DNA of 12,008 nt from Burkholderiaceae bacterium. GTDB lineage: Bacteria; Pseudomonadota; Gammaproteobacteria; Burkholderiales; Burkholderiaceae. Each line of letters begins with the position of its first letter. Position 1 is the first letter of the stretch. Below, piece by piece: positions 1 through 7,516 of this stretch. The translations under genes were made by a program, and so were the position numbers. The stretch covers positions 1 to 12,008 of the forward strand of contig JASLEM010000381.1 of NCBI GenBank assembly GCA_030151165.1, in the 5' to 3' direction. The notes beneath the pieces are model-generated. The model was given only the letters and a program-made list of their open reading frames with translations, was not told the DNA's origin and searched no databases.

Positions 1-534
1 GATGCCGTCGACATATCCCCGCAGCGCATGATCCGCCTCCCAGGCGGCCAGCAGTTGCGGCGCACTCGACCCGGGCAGGTCGTCGCTCGAGATCAGGCCG
101 ACGTCGCGCGAGAACGGCCGGTAGACGCCGGTGAAGCCGAACACGCGAGGGCCGTTGAGATACGTTCGGCGACTCAGCCGCTGGTTGGCAGCATGCGCTC
201 GCGCCGTCTTCTGGTTGCCGGGCAATCCTTCGCGGCGTCCGTCCTTGGGCGACCGCACCAGCGACTCGACGACCAGCCACTCGAAGGCGAGATCGGCCGT
301 CGTGCTGCCATCGCTGCAGACGACATCGCGCAGGCCCTGGCACGCCACGGCGCCGACGGCGGACAAGGTCGCGAACCGCGGTTGGCTCATGCGGGCGCGC
401 AGGCCCGGCACGAGCCGGTCCGCGATGCGCTCCGACACGGCTGCGGACCCCGTCGGGTCCAGGCCGCCTTCGCCGACGGCGCCGGGGTCGTACGCCGACA
501 GGCGAGGCATCTGATCGAGACGAGACACCGCCAT
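1..534 (-). CDS. Partial protein of unknown function, coupled to WYL regulator
   Basis: The minus strand is open for 178 codons from an ATG at 534-532 to the left edge, with no stop, so only the N-terminal part is present. The start codon follows the TAA stop of the upstream WYL gene with no gap (TAAATG), which points to translational coupling and a shared operon. The visible protein is soluble-looking, with no signal peptide or membrane segment. It contains a GGLDPTGS stretch near residue 24, a MSQPRFATLSAVGA stretch near residue 49, and a region around residues 120-158 (LSRRTYLNGPRVFGFTGVY and following) whose alternating basic and hydrophobic pattern could be a winged helix. I do not recognise the family. 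Placement directly behind a WYL regulator fits a gene of a phage-defence operon continuing to the left, but this is inference from context only. Confidence 0.8.
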   Translation of the reverse strand, partial: MAVSRLDQMPRLSAYDPGAVGEGGLDPTGSAAVSERIADRLVPGLRARMSQPRFATLSAVGAVACQGLRDVVCSDGSTTADLAFEWLVVESLVRSPKDGRREGLPGNQKTARAHAANQRLSRRTYLNGPRVFGFTGVYRPFSRDVGLISSDDLPGSSAPQLLAAWEADHALRGYVDGI

Positions 535-1527
535 TTACGCCACGCCACCCGTTCGCCTGACGGGCGTCTTCTTGAAGCTCACGTCCGTGCCCAGGGTGGC
601 GACCCACCAGTCGAGCCGGGCGCTGTCGGCCACGGTGGCCGTGAATTCGACGCGGCCGTTCGAGCGCTGGACGGCCTGCTGATCCTGGGACAACGGTGTT
701 TCCTTCAGGATGAAGGCACGTTCGGCCGGCAAGGTCAGCCGGACGCGCACCTGCCGGCCACAGCCGAATCCGAAGCCGCCTTGCTCGTCGTCATACCTCG
801 CGAGGTCGAAGTCGTCGGGCCGAACGAACGGCATGCCGGTGTCGGCGGCGCGTTGAAGGCGGTGCAAGGCCAGGTTGCGATCATCGCCATGGCCCTCGAA
901 GCGCACCACCAGGAACAGCCGGACGCCTTGCTGCCCCAGGCCCAACGGCATGACCCGCGCCTCGGTCGCCTTGCCGGCCTGGTTGACATAGCCGATGTCC
1001 AGCCAATGATCGGCATAGAGCGCCTGGGTGACGGCGTCGAACACGCCCGCGGCCAGGCGCGGCGGCAGCAGCGGCTGGAGCGGACTCACCACGCGCACCT
1101 TTCGGGGCCAGGCCTTGGCCTGAGAGGTCGTCACCCGGGCGCGCGAGTCGAGCTGCGTGCTGGCCGCCTCGAAAGTGGGCTTGAGCGCGCGCATCACGTT
1201 GGCCGGCAGCAGGCTTGCAAGCTGCTCGCGCGCGAGCAGCAGCAGCATCGACTCCTGCTCGCTCAGGCGCGGCGAGAACGCGTCGCCCGACCCCGGCATG
1301 CACCGATAGCCGAAGGGTTTCGTGCGATCGTCTCGCTCGATCTCGGGGAAGTGTTCGGCCAGTTGCTCCAGGATGCGCTGCACGCTGCGGATATCCCTGG
1401 GGTATCCGGCGACCGCGAGATCGTCGCGGAGTTCGGTCGCGGTGACCTTGCGGTGGCGCGGAATGCGGCGGAGCAGTTCGAGCGCCAGCAGCGTGGTATC
1501 GAGGGTCCGGGGTTTGGCGCGTGGCAC
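535..1527 (-). CDS. WYL-domain transcriptional regulator
   Basis: This 330-residue protein has the layout of WYL-family regulators: an N-terminal winged helix-turn-helix (about residues 8-75, with TATELRDDLAVAG and DIRSVQRILEQLAE as the helical parts), a middle linker, and a WYL-type sensor domain (about 170-240, with ADHWLDIGYVNQAGK followed by ARVMPLGLGQQGVRLFLVV) and a C-terminal extension. WYL proteins bind nucleic acids or nucleotides and commonly repress defence operons such as BREX and CBASS; the length fits that group. The predicted start is GTG at 1527-1525 with no clear Shine-Dalgarno sequence. It probably controls itself and the coupled downstream gene, perhaps through palindromes in the divergent gap at 1528-1697. 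The family call is solid; the defence role is inferred. Confidence 0.85.
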   Translation of the reverse strand: MPRAKPRTLDTTLLALELLRRIPRHRKVTATELRDDLAVAGYPRDIRSVQRILEQLAEHFPEIERDDRTKPFGYRCMPGSGDAFSPRLSEQESMLLLLAREQLASLLPANVMRALKPTFEAASTQLDSRARVTTSQAKAWPRKVRVVSPLQPLLPPRLAAGVFDAVTQALYADHWLDIGYVNQAGKATEARVMPLGLGQQGVRLFLVVRFEGHGDDRNLALHRLQRAADTGMPFVRPDDFDLARYDDEQGGFGFGCGRQVRVRLTLPAERAFILKETPLSQDQQAVQRSNGRVEFTATVADSARLDWWVATLGTDVSFKKTPVRRTGGVA

Positions 1528-1610
1528 GTTCGATCAGTGGTGGCTCCGACGACCGAGTATCGCGCGCACCTCCGGCAGTTCGTGTCGCTGCAATCACAAG
1601 TTCGAGAAAT

Positions 1611-1650
1611 TGTCGACATCGGGGGCAACCGTTGCGACGCGACATGTCGC
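1611..1650. promoter_or_regulatory. Palindromes in divergent gap, possible operator
   Basis: The 170-base gap between the WYL gene (minus) and the small repeat-protein gene (plus) is less GC-rich than its flanks. It carries a TGTCGACA palindrome near 1611-1618 and a perfect 12-base palindrome GCGACATGTCGC at 1639-1650, the latter preceded by a direct repeat of GCGAC. Both share a TGTCG/CGACA core. The position between divergent genes is where a WYL regulator would bind, but no binding site is known for this protein and I cannot point to convincing -35/-10 boxes. Confidence 0.35.
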
Positions 1651-1697
1651 ATCTCGTCGGATCATGTCATCCTTCGAACACGACCAAAACGCAAGCC

Positions 1698-1889
1698 ATG
1701 GCAGATCAGGAACTCAGGGACAAGAACAACCGCCTCCTGGCGCGCATCAAGACGCTCTCGAACGGCAAGCAGGAGATTCGCGATCCCAACAACAGGCTCA
1801 AGGGCGTCTACGATCCGAAGACCAACGAGACTCGCGACCCCAACAACAAGCTCGTGGCCAAGGGCAACGTGCTGAGTTCGCTCCTATGA
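1698..1889 (+). CDS. Small repeat protein, beta-flower-like
   Basis: A 63-residue protein starting at ATG 1698. It is built from three degenerate repeats, each opening with RDxNN(R/K)L: at residues 7-13 (RDKNNRL), 28-34 (RDPNNRL) and 46-52 (RDPNNKL). Between them lie strand-like stretches with turn residues (SNGKQE, YDPKTNE). It resembles a widespread group of small bacterial proteins annotated as 4-fold beta flower proteins, which I recall from memory and cannot verify here. There is no signal peptide, membrane segment or catalytic motif. The repeat periodicity (21 then 18 residues) argues it is a real gene and not chance. It lies 55 bases ahead of the nuclease-like gene on the same strand and may share its transcript. 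Function unknown. No strong Shine-Dalgarno sequence is visible. Confidence 0.72.
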   Translation: MADQELRDKNNRLLARIKTLSNGKQEIRDPNNRLKGVYDPKTNETRDPNNKLVAKGNVLSSLL

Positions 1890-1944
1890 GAACAGGAGCG
1901 AGCCTGACGCGACGAAGCCCCGTGAACCGGCGCCGTTGCACGTG

Positions 1945-3243
1945 ATGAGGCCGGAGAGCGTCGCGGCAAGCCCTCGACACCTCGAGCAGTTGCTCCAGGA
2001 CGTCGCAGTGAAGGTGGGCTCCTTGCGTGAAGCGCGCCTGCGCTTCTCCGACCAGCTCGCCCCCGACTTCAGCCTGTTCGACTACCTGCGTTCGGACGAG
2101 GTCGGACTGTCGCGCTGCCTCGCGGGCCTGCTGGATCCGGGCGGCAGCCACGGACAGGGGACGCTGTTCCTGCGGCGCTTCCTCGAAACGATCGATCGGC
2201 CGGACTGGCGGGTGGACGGCGAGCGATGGAAGGTCGCGCTCGAGCAGCAGGCCGCGGGACAGCGCCGCATCGACATCCATCTCTCGGCGCGCGCCGGCCT
2301 GATCGGCATCGAGAACAAGCCGTGGGCCGCCGACCAGGACGGGCAACTGCGCGACTACGCGAGCCACCTGGCGAAGGATGCCGGAGGCCGGCCGTGGGTG
2401 CTCGTCTACCTGTGCGACCACGAACCTTCGCAAGCCAGCCTGAGCAAGGAGGAGTCCGCGCGCCTGGGCGATGAAGGCCACTTCATCCACGTCGATTTCG
2501 AGCGTGTGGCGCATTGGCTGGAGCGCTCGCTGGCGTCGGTGCGTGCGCTCCAGGTGAGAGTGTTCGTCGATGAGCTTGCCAGGTTCATTCGACGGGAAAT
2601 TCGAGGGGAGCTGGACATGACCGAGAAACTGTTGACCGCCGACGTGGTGACGGCCAACGCGCACCAACTCGCCGCGGCTTTCGAGATCGCCAATGCGCTG
2701 CCAGAGGTCAAGGCGCGCCTGTTGCGTTCGTTCGAGCAGCGGCTGCGATCCGTTCTGGCGCAGGAAGGCATCGGGTTGCAGGCCCAGCCTGGCCTCGAGC
2801 GCGGCGAGAAATGGACGACTCTGTCCATGGAGTTCTTCGCCGGGCAGGATGTCCTGCTCAAGTTCGGCTTCGAGGCGCCGCAACACAACGGCTTCATCTG
2901 GGGCATGGCCCGACGCGACGACGGCATCGCCAAGTCGCCGGAGCGATGGCAGGTCGTGCGGGACGTGATGACCGAAGCGTATGGCGTGGGCCAGTCCAGC
3001 GACCACTGGATGTGGCATCGACGCAGTTCGAGCGAACTGTTCTGCGGAGATTTCGCGAACTGGAACCTCAACCCCGATCCCTGGCTATTGCTGCGCGAGG
3101 GCGCGGTGGATTCCGATGGCCTTTCGCTCGAGCGGCGCGTTGCTGGCGTCGCGTGCGCCGTGCGCGAGGCGTTCACGCGTGCAAACCGGCTCGAGGCGCT
3201 GTCCAGCCTGCGCCGCTCGCAGGTCGAAGAGTCCTCGCCGTAA
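1945..3243 (+). CDS. PD-(D/E)XK nuclease family protein
   Basis: This 432-residue protein (from ATG 1945) matches the PDDEXK_4 type of the PD-(D/E)XK nuclease superfamily. The core is visible: RRIDIHL with the metal-binding Asp at about residue 110, then GIENK with Glu123 and Lys125, then QDGQLRDY, the usual Q..QL..Y helix. The N-terminal part (DEVGLSRCLAGLLDP, then HGQG.LFLRRFL) is also typical. Proteins of this family are often linked to phage defence or mobile DNA, and many have no assigned substrate. The active-site triad appears intact, so nuclease activity is plausible. The C-terminal half (about 210-432) has no motif I recognise. Alternative starts at TTG 1936 and GTG 1942 are in frame; none has a clear ribosome site. 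It follows the small repeat protein and may be co-transcribed with it. Confidence 0.8.
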   Translation: MRPESVAASPRHLEQLLQDVAVKVGSLREARLRFSDQLAPDFSLFDYLRSDEVGLSRCLAGLLDPGGSHGQGTLFLRRFLETIDRPDWRVDGERWKVALEQQAAGQRRIDIHLSARAGLIGIENKPWAADQDGQLRDYASHLAKDAGGRPWVLVYLCDHEPSQASLSKEESARLGDEGHFIHVDFERVAHWLERSLASVRALQVRVFVDELARFIRREIRGELDMTEKLLTADVVTANAHQLAAAFEIANALPEVKARLLRSFEQRLRSVLAQEGIGLQAQPGLERGEKWTTLSMEFFAGQDVLLKFGFEAPQHNGFIWGMARRDDGIAKSPERWQVVRDVMTEAYGVGQSSDHWMWHRRSSSELFCGDFANWNLNPDPWLLLREGAVDSDGLSLERRVAGVACAVREAFTRANRLEALSSLRRSQVEESSP

Positions 3244-3517
3244 GACATCGGCAGAACCAAGCCGTCATCGGCGCCTTGTCGGCGGCGACCTGCGACCCCG
3301 CGGAACGACGAGGGTCGGGACGGCAAGTGCCTTCGCGTCGCCGAGGGGCCGCTCTCCTTGGTTCGCGGCAATCCGCGAGGTCTCTGGGCATGATGGTCGA
3401 GACGTTCGTCGGCTGCACCGAGGGGCCGGGGGAGGCCTCGCGCCCGGCTGTGATAGCGTCTCGCTCCGCGCCCGTTGGCGGCGCGTTCCACAACATCGTG
3501 AGCCAGGGAGGCCACCC

Positions 3518-4537
3518 ATGAAATCCACCACCCCATCGATCCTCTTCGGCGCCGTCACGCTGGCGCTCCTGTCCGCGTGCGGCGGCGACGGCGACGGCGG
3601 CGGCAGCGACGCGCCCGGCACGAGCGCACCGGCGGCCGTCGCGATCACGACGACCAACCAGACGCCGGTCGCCCGCGCGACCATCGCGAGCGGCTTCGCC
3701 GTCGCGCAGACGCAGACCTCCGGCTCGAGCGGCGCCTCGGCGGCCGGCGCGTCGCGCAACGCGCATTCGCTCGCCGCGGCGGTCCGGCATGCGCTCGGTG
3801 CCGTCGGTGCGCGTCGCAGCGCCGTCGCCAGCGCCGGCGCGCATCCGGCCGCCACCACGTCCGACACCGAGCAGTGCGGCGTCAGCGGCAACTTCACCTC
3901 GTCGTTCGACGACAAGGACGGCAACAACCAGCTCTCGGCCGGCGACGTCGTGAACGTCGTGTTCTCGCAGTGCCGCGATTCGAGCGAGGAACTGGTCGAC
4001 GGCACGCTCGTGATCACGGTCACCAGCGTCACGAGCCAGGAGCAGTTCGTCGCGTCGGCCGTGCTGCAGAACTTCAAGGTGGTCGAGGCCGACCTGTCGT
4101 CGACGATCAACGGCAACGTGACGATCACCGAGAACGACAACGGCGTCGAGGACGACACGACGCTGGTCGTCGGCTCGGGCGGCCTCGCGGTGGCGACGAG
4201 CTCGACGAGCTACAACGACACGATCACGTTCGAGAACGGCATGCGCATCGTGACGCACGAGAGCGACACGAGCAGCAGCGACTCGATCACGCTCGACGGC
4301 GGGTTCTCGGCGACGTCGATCAGCGGCAGCGTCACGGTGGCGACGCTGCAGCCCATCGTCCAGACCGAGGGCAACCCGTATCCCACGTCGGGCCAGGTGC
4401 GCGTGACCGGCGCGGGCAACAGCGCACTGCAGCTGACCGCGCTGAACGCGACGCAGGTCGAGCTCAAGCTCGACGCGAACGGCGACGGCACGTACGAAGG
4501 CACGACCGACGTGGACTGGTCGACGCTGATCCCCTGA
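3518..4537 (+). CDS. Secreted lipoprotein with EF-hand-like loops
   Basis: A 339-residue protein preceded by a strong AGGGAGG ribosome site, which fixes the ATG at 3518. The N-terminus is a lipoprotein signal (MKSTTPSILFGAVTLALLSAC) with Cys21 as the lipidated residue in a LSAC lipobox, followed by a Gly/Asp/Ser linker. Residues 40-115 are Ala/Ser-rich and low in complexity. From about 120 onward the chain is Thr/Ser/Val-rich and strand-like. Two short calcium-loop-like motifs stand out: D132-K-D134-G-N136 through D143, and D319-A-N321-G-D323-G near the C-terminus. Cys120 and Cys152 could form a disulfide. I recognise no enzyme domain. It is likely anchored in the outer membrane facing the periplasm or surface. 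The gene stands alone and meets the next gene tail to tail. Confidence 0.85.
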   Translation: MKSTTPSILFGAVTLALLSACGGDGDGGGSDAPGTSAPAAVAITTTNQTPVARATIASGFAVAQTQTSGSSGASAAGASRNAHSLAAAVRHALGAVGARRSAVASAGAHPAATTSDTEQCGVSGNFTSSFDDKDGNNQLSAGDVVNVVFSQCRDSSEELVDGTLVITVTSVTSQEQFVASAVLQNFKVVEADLSSTINGNVTITENDNGVEDDTTLVVGSGGLAVATSSTSYNDTITFENGMRIVTHESDTSSSDSITLDGGFSATSISGSVTVATLQPIVQTEGNPYPTSGQVRVTGAGNSALQLTALNATQVELKLDANGDGTYEGTTDVDWSTLIP

Positions 4538-4544
4538 CCGCCAA

Positions 4545-4575
4545 GGCGGGCGCACGCGTGACGCGCGCGCCCGCC
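4545..4575. terminator. GC hairpin between convergent genes
   Basis: A perfect 9-base stem (GGCGGGCGC at 4545-4553 with GCGCCCGCC at 4567-4575) and a 13-base loop sit between the ends of the lipoprotein gene (4537) and the convergent beta-helix gene (4589). It is placed to end transcription from both sides. There is no T-tract on either strand, so it is not a classical intrinsic terminator. Confidence 0.45.
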
Positions 4576-4588
4576 GATCAGCTGCGCA

Positions 4589-6436
4589 TCACTGCGGGTA
4601 GCTCGTCACGGTGACGGGCGTGCTCGGGTTCGCGATCGTCGCGGAGCCGCCGGTATTGTTGACGACGTTCAGCACGCCGCCCTTGCCGTTGGTCGGATCC
4701 AGGAAGATCGTGAGCAGGTCCTGCAGGCTGCCGCGCGGCAGGGTCGCCGGCACCTCGAAGGCGTGCGAGGCGAAGATGTCGAGCCCGTGGTTGAAGAAGT
4801 TGTAGCTGCCCAGGCCCCAGGCGTTGAACGCGTGCACGTTGTCGGCGACCTTCAGCGCGGCGTAGCCGAGCGTCGTGGGCGAGGACTGCCAGGCGGCCTG
4901 CGACGGCGGGTCGTACGGCATCTCGTTCTGGAAGAACACCACCTGGCCGCGCTCGCCGTTCCAGATCGTCTGGTACTTCTGGTAGTGCTCGACGAACAGG
5001 CCGTAGGCGACCACGTCGTCCCCGTTGACGACGACGCCGGTGTCCGCCTTGTTGGCCGTCCAGCCGACGCCGTTGCCGTGGTCGGCGCGCCAGGCCCAGA
5101 CGTCGTCGAGGATCGCGCCGCGCGCGCTCACGGCGAGGCTCGTGGTGGCCGAGCCGGCGGTCGCGCCGCCGATGCGGAAGAAGACGTCGTGCAGCGCGAT
5201 CGGGTCGTTGACGTCGCCGTCGTGGGGCAGCAGCAGCCCGGCCTGCAGCAGCACGGGCGAGTTGACCGGCCCGGCGTCGAACAGCACGCCGGTGACGTCG
5301 ATGCCCGAGACGTTGGCGAGCTGCATCGCGACGCGCCCGCCCTGCGGCACGAGCGTCGGGAAGCCCAGGCCCAGCACCACGGTGTGCGGGTTGCGCACCT
5401 GCAGCGTCGCGTCGAGCTTGTAGACGCCCGGCGTGAGGATCAGGTTCTGGCCGGCTTGCAACGCCTGGTTGATGGTCGACGCGGAGTCCGTCGGCTTCGC
5501 GATGAAGAAGTTCGCGATCGGGATCGACGTGCCGGGCGTCGGGCCCGCGGACCACGTCGTGCCGCTCGAGTTGCGACGCAGCGCGGGCACGAAGACGGCG
5601 TAGTTGCCCTGGGCGTCGACGTACAGGTACGGTGCCTCGCGCGTGACCGGGCTGGTGGCGAGCGTCGTGTACGGGCCGCCGCAGCCGCCGGCCGGGAAGC
5701 ACGTGCCGGGCGCGCCCACCACGCCCGAGAAGACCTGGTTCCAGACGCCGTTCGACCAGCCGCCGAGCACGCTGTCGCGCACGAGCCATTGCTGTTGCGA
5801 GCCGTTGATCACGGTGCCGGTGAACGCGGAGTCGGCGATGAAGCCGCCGCTGGCGTACGACGGGCCGCTGCAGTAGTCCATCAGCGTGGTCGCGCCGTTG
5901 ACCCGCACGCGCCGCATCGGCGCGGCCTGCGAGACGGCCCAGAACTCGCCGGCGTGGCAGCCGAAGGAGGCGTTGTTCACTTCGATGTCGAGGTTGGACA
6001 TCGAGCGCCAGAAGTTGTTCAGCGCGATGCAGCCGCTGCTGTCGCACTGGTTGTAGGCGTTGATCGAGCCGTTGAGCACGACGTCGGTCGGCGAGCGGCC
6101 GAGGCCCGCGACGGCCGTGTAGTAGCCGACCTGGAAGTTCAGCGGCGCGGCGTTCGAGCCGTACGTGCCGGGCATGAACAGCAGCGCGACGCGTTCGGGG
6201 CCGAACTGGTCGGGGATCTGCTGGGCCGCGACGGCGTCGACGACGGCCTGGATGTCGCTGGTCGCCATCGCCGGCGTGAAGATGTGGACGTTCGGGCCGA
6301 AGTCGGGCGGCGCGGCGAGGGCAGCGCCCGCCGCGAGGCTGGTGCCTAACGTCGATATCCATCGGACGAATCGGCGCGATCCGCGTTGGCGGGGCGCGGC
6401 GGCGCGAGGCGCGCGGGGAGTCGCAAGTGAACGCAT
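4589..6436 (-). CDS. Secreted right-handed beta-helix protein
   Basis: A 615-residue exported protein. The ATG at 6436-6434 is supported by AGGAG eight bases upstream. The N-terminus is long and basic, then hydrophobic, with a likely cleavage after ALA at residue 41; the arginine pair in GSRRFVRW (20-27) is close to, but not a full match for, a Tat motif. The mature part is rich in Gly, Asn, Val and short strands typical of a parallel beta-helix. Residues 447-513 carry the most distinctive blocks (WAWRADHG, GVGWTANKADTGVVVNGDD, YGLFVEHYQKYQTIWNGE, FFQNEMPYDPP), which I associate with large secreted proteins of actinobacteria and Burkholderia, often mislabelled adenylyl cyclase and probably related to pectate-lyase or GH55-type folds. 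A polysaccharide substrate is plausible and is supported by the LacI-type palindrome upstream. No catalytic residue can be named. Confidence 0.82.
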   Translation of the reverse strand: MRSLATPRAPRAAAPRQRGSRRFVRWISTLGTSLAAGAALAAPPDFGPNVHIFTPAMATSDIQAVVDAVAAQQIPDQFGPERVALLFMPGTYGSNAAPLNFQVGYYTAVAGLGRSPTDVVLNGSINAYNQCDSSGCIALNNFWRSMSNLDIEVNNASFGCHAGEFWAVSQAAPMRRVRVNGATTLMDYCSGPSYASGGFIADSAFTGTVINGSQQQWLVRDSVLGGWSNGVWNQVFSGVVGAPGTCFPAGGCGGPYTTLATSPVTREAPYLYVDAQGNYAVFVPALRRNSSGTTWSAGPTPGTSIPIANFFIAKPTDSASTINQALQAGQNLILTPGVYKLDATLQVRNPHTVVLGLGFPTLVPQGGRVAMQLANVSGIDVTGVLFDAGPVNSPVLLQAGLLLPHDGDVNDPIALHDVFFRIGGATAGSATTSLAVSARGAILDDVWAWRADHGNGVGWTANKADTGVVVNGDDVVAYGLFVEHYQKYQTIWNGERGQVVFFQNEMPYDPPSQAAWQSSPTTLGYAALKVADNVHAFNAWGLGSYNFFNHGLDIFASHAFEVPATLPRGSLQDLLTIFLDPTNGKGGVLNVVNNTGGSATIANPSTPVTVTSYPQ

Positions 6437-6482
6437 CTCTCAGTCTCCTGGTGTTGTGGCGTCGACCGAGGCCGCGCCTGTT

Positions 6483-6498
6483 TTGGAACCGGTTTCAA
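6483..6498. promoter_or_regulatory. LacI-family operator-like palindrome
   Basis: The 16-base sequence TTGGAACCGGTTTCAA is an inverted repeat centred on CCGG between 6490 and 6491, with one mismatched pair. It matches the general form of LacI-family operators (TTGnAACCGGTTnCAA with a central CG). It lies 47 bases upstream of the beta-helix gene start and 114 bases upstream of the divergent oxygenase-like gene. A sugar-responsive LacI repressor would fit a secreted carbohydrate-active protein. No LacI gene is in the window, so the regulator is inferred. Confidence 0.55.
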
Positions 6499-6510
6499 CG
6501 ACAACTCGGC

Positions 6511-6526
6511 GCGGAGCTTACTCCGC
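6511..6526. repeat. Short perfect inverted repeat
   Basis: GCGGAG, then CTTA, then CTCCGC: a perfect 6-base inverted repeat with a 4-base centre, 12 bases from the LacI-type palindrome in the same divergent gap. It could be a second operator or a small hairpin in a leader transcript. Its sequence does not match a site I know. Confidence 0.3.
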
Positions 6527-6611
6527 ACGGGTTACGGCGTGGGTACTTCCACCGCGACTTCCTCTTCCACGACCTGGGGATGGCGGTGCGGGCGGACGCG
6601 ACAATGCCGCC

Positions 6612-7481
6612 ATGCCCGCCCGCCACAGCCACCGCATCGTCCCGGCCGACGCGCATTCGGTGCCCCCGCCGTTCCGCAGCTTCGCCGTGCGCAGCGAGGA
6701 GGGGCTGCACGAGCGCGACGCGCGCGCGCCGTACGGCCGCGTGCACGTGGTGGGCACGTGCTTCCTCGACGCCGAGGCGCGCGCGCGCCTCGCGGCGGCC
6801 GGCTACGCGAGGGTGGACATCGACGCGTTCTCCGACGTCGACTACGCCCCCACGACCTTCGCCGAACTCGCCGCGCTCGCGCCGGGCGCCGCCGACCTGC
6901 CCGGCGAGATCGCCCGCGCGCTGCACGAGACCGGCGTGCTCGGCGCGGCGGACGACGGCCTGGCCGCCTGCCGCCGCAGTGTCGAGACGCGCGTCGACTT
7001 CCTCGCCTCGCGCGGCGCCGGCTTCCACAACGACGTCCGCGGGCACTGGACGCGCTGCCTGTTCTGGAACCTCGCGCTCGACGTCGCCGACGTCGAGTTC
7101 GTCATGCCCCACGCGGCGGTGCGCGTGCCGCTCGCGGCGGGCGACCTGATCGTGTTCGACCCGACGATGGCGCACGGCCTGTGCCGGCCGTGCGACGCGG
7201 GGCAGGCGGTCGCGGCGTCGTTCGAGTCGGGCGACGACGGGCGGCAGCTGTTCCTGACCGGCGAGATCCTGCTGCCCGAGGCGCGCTGGGCCGCGCTCGG
7301 CGCGCCGTGGCTGCCGGTCGAGCAGCACGAGCAACGCGGTGCGCTCGACCTGATGGCCGCGGAGTTCGACGAGCGCACCGGCGCCGTCAAGCGCCCGCGC
7401 ACGCTGGCAGGTTGCATGCGGCGTGACGTGAGCTATGTCGACCACGCCGCCGGGCCCGCCGAGGGGGCGCCGGGCGGCTGA
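6612..7481 (+). CDS. Putative 2OG-Fe(II)-type oxygenase-like protein
   Basis: A 289-residue cytoplasmic protein with no signal peptide. The C-terminal half has the outline of a double-stranded beta-helix iron oxygenase: FHND with His139 and Asp141 as an HxD pair, then CLFWNLAL, a strand pair ending in GDLIVFDPTMAHGLCRP with His188 as the likely third metal ligand, and basic residues after it. In 2-oxoglutarate oxygenases the GDLhhFdp..pH block is typical of the distal strand. The N-terminal 130 residues are not recognisable. The substrate is unknown. The ATG at 6612 has only a weak ribosome site, and the true start is uncertain. The gene is divergent from the beta-helix gene and may share its regulatory gap. 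The family call rests on motif placement alone. Confidence 0.6.
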   Translation: MPARHSHRIVPADAHSVPPPFRSFAVRSEEGLHERDARAPYGRVHVVGTCFLDAEARARLAAAGYARVDIDAFSDVDYAPTTFAELAALAPGAADLPGEIARALHETGVLGAADDGLAACRRSVETRVDFLASRGAGFHNDVRGHWTRCLFWNLALDVADVEFVMPHAAVRVPLAAGDLIVFDPTMAHGLCRPCDAGQAVAASFESGDDGRQLFLTGEILLPEARWAALGAPWLPVEQHEQRGALDLMAAEFDERTGAVKRPRTLAGCMRRDVSYVDHAAGPAEGAPGG

Positions 7482-7516
7482 AATCCCCCCGGGGTGCGCT
7501 TGCTGGTCAGGGGGGG

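Noticed and set aside
28..1875. Long plus-strand open frame opposite the WYL gene and its partner
   Set aside because: It is antisense to two well-supported genes, has arginine/histidine/alanine-rich low-quality composition and no recognisable domain. It arises from the lack of stops in GC-rich DNA.
3244..3517. Gap between nuclease-like and lipoprotein genes as a possible small gene
   Set aside because: No frame on either strand has a start with ribosome site and plausible composition. Only the AGGAGG-type site of the lipoprotein gene is recognisable at its end.
4763..6349. Long plus-strand frame opposite the beta-helix gene, and a 594-codon minus frame overlapping it
   Set aside because: Both are built almost wholly of Arg, Ala, Gly, Val and Asp, as expected of shadow frames. 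The in-frame beta-helix protein has a signal peptide, a ribosome site and coherent motifs.
6359..6378. Possible Tat signal in the beta-helix protein
   Set aside because: The arginine pair is followed at once by Phe-Val, not by the x-F-L-K order of the consensus, and the hydrophobic part with an ALA cleavage site is equally consistent with Sec export.
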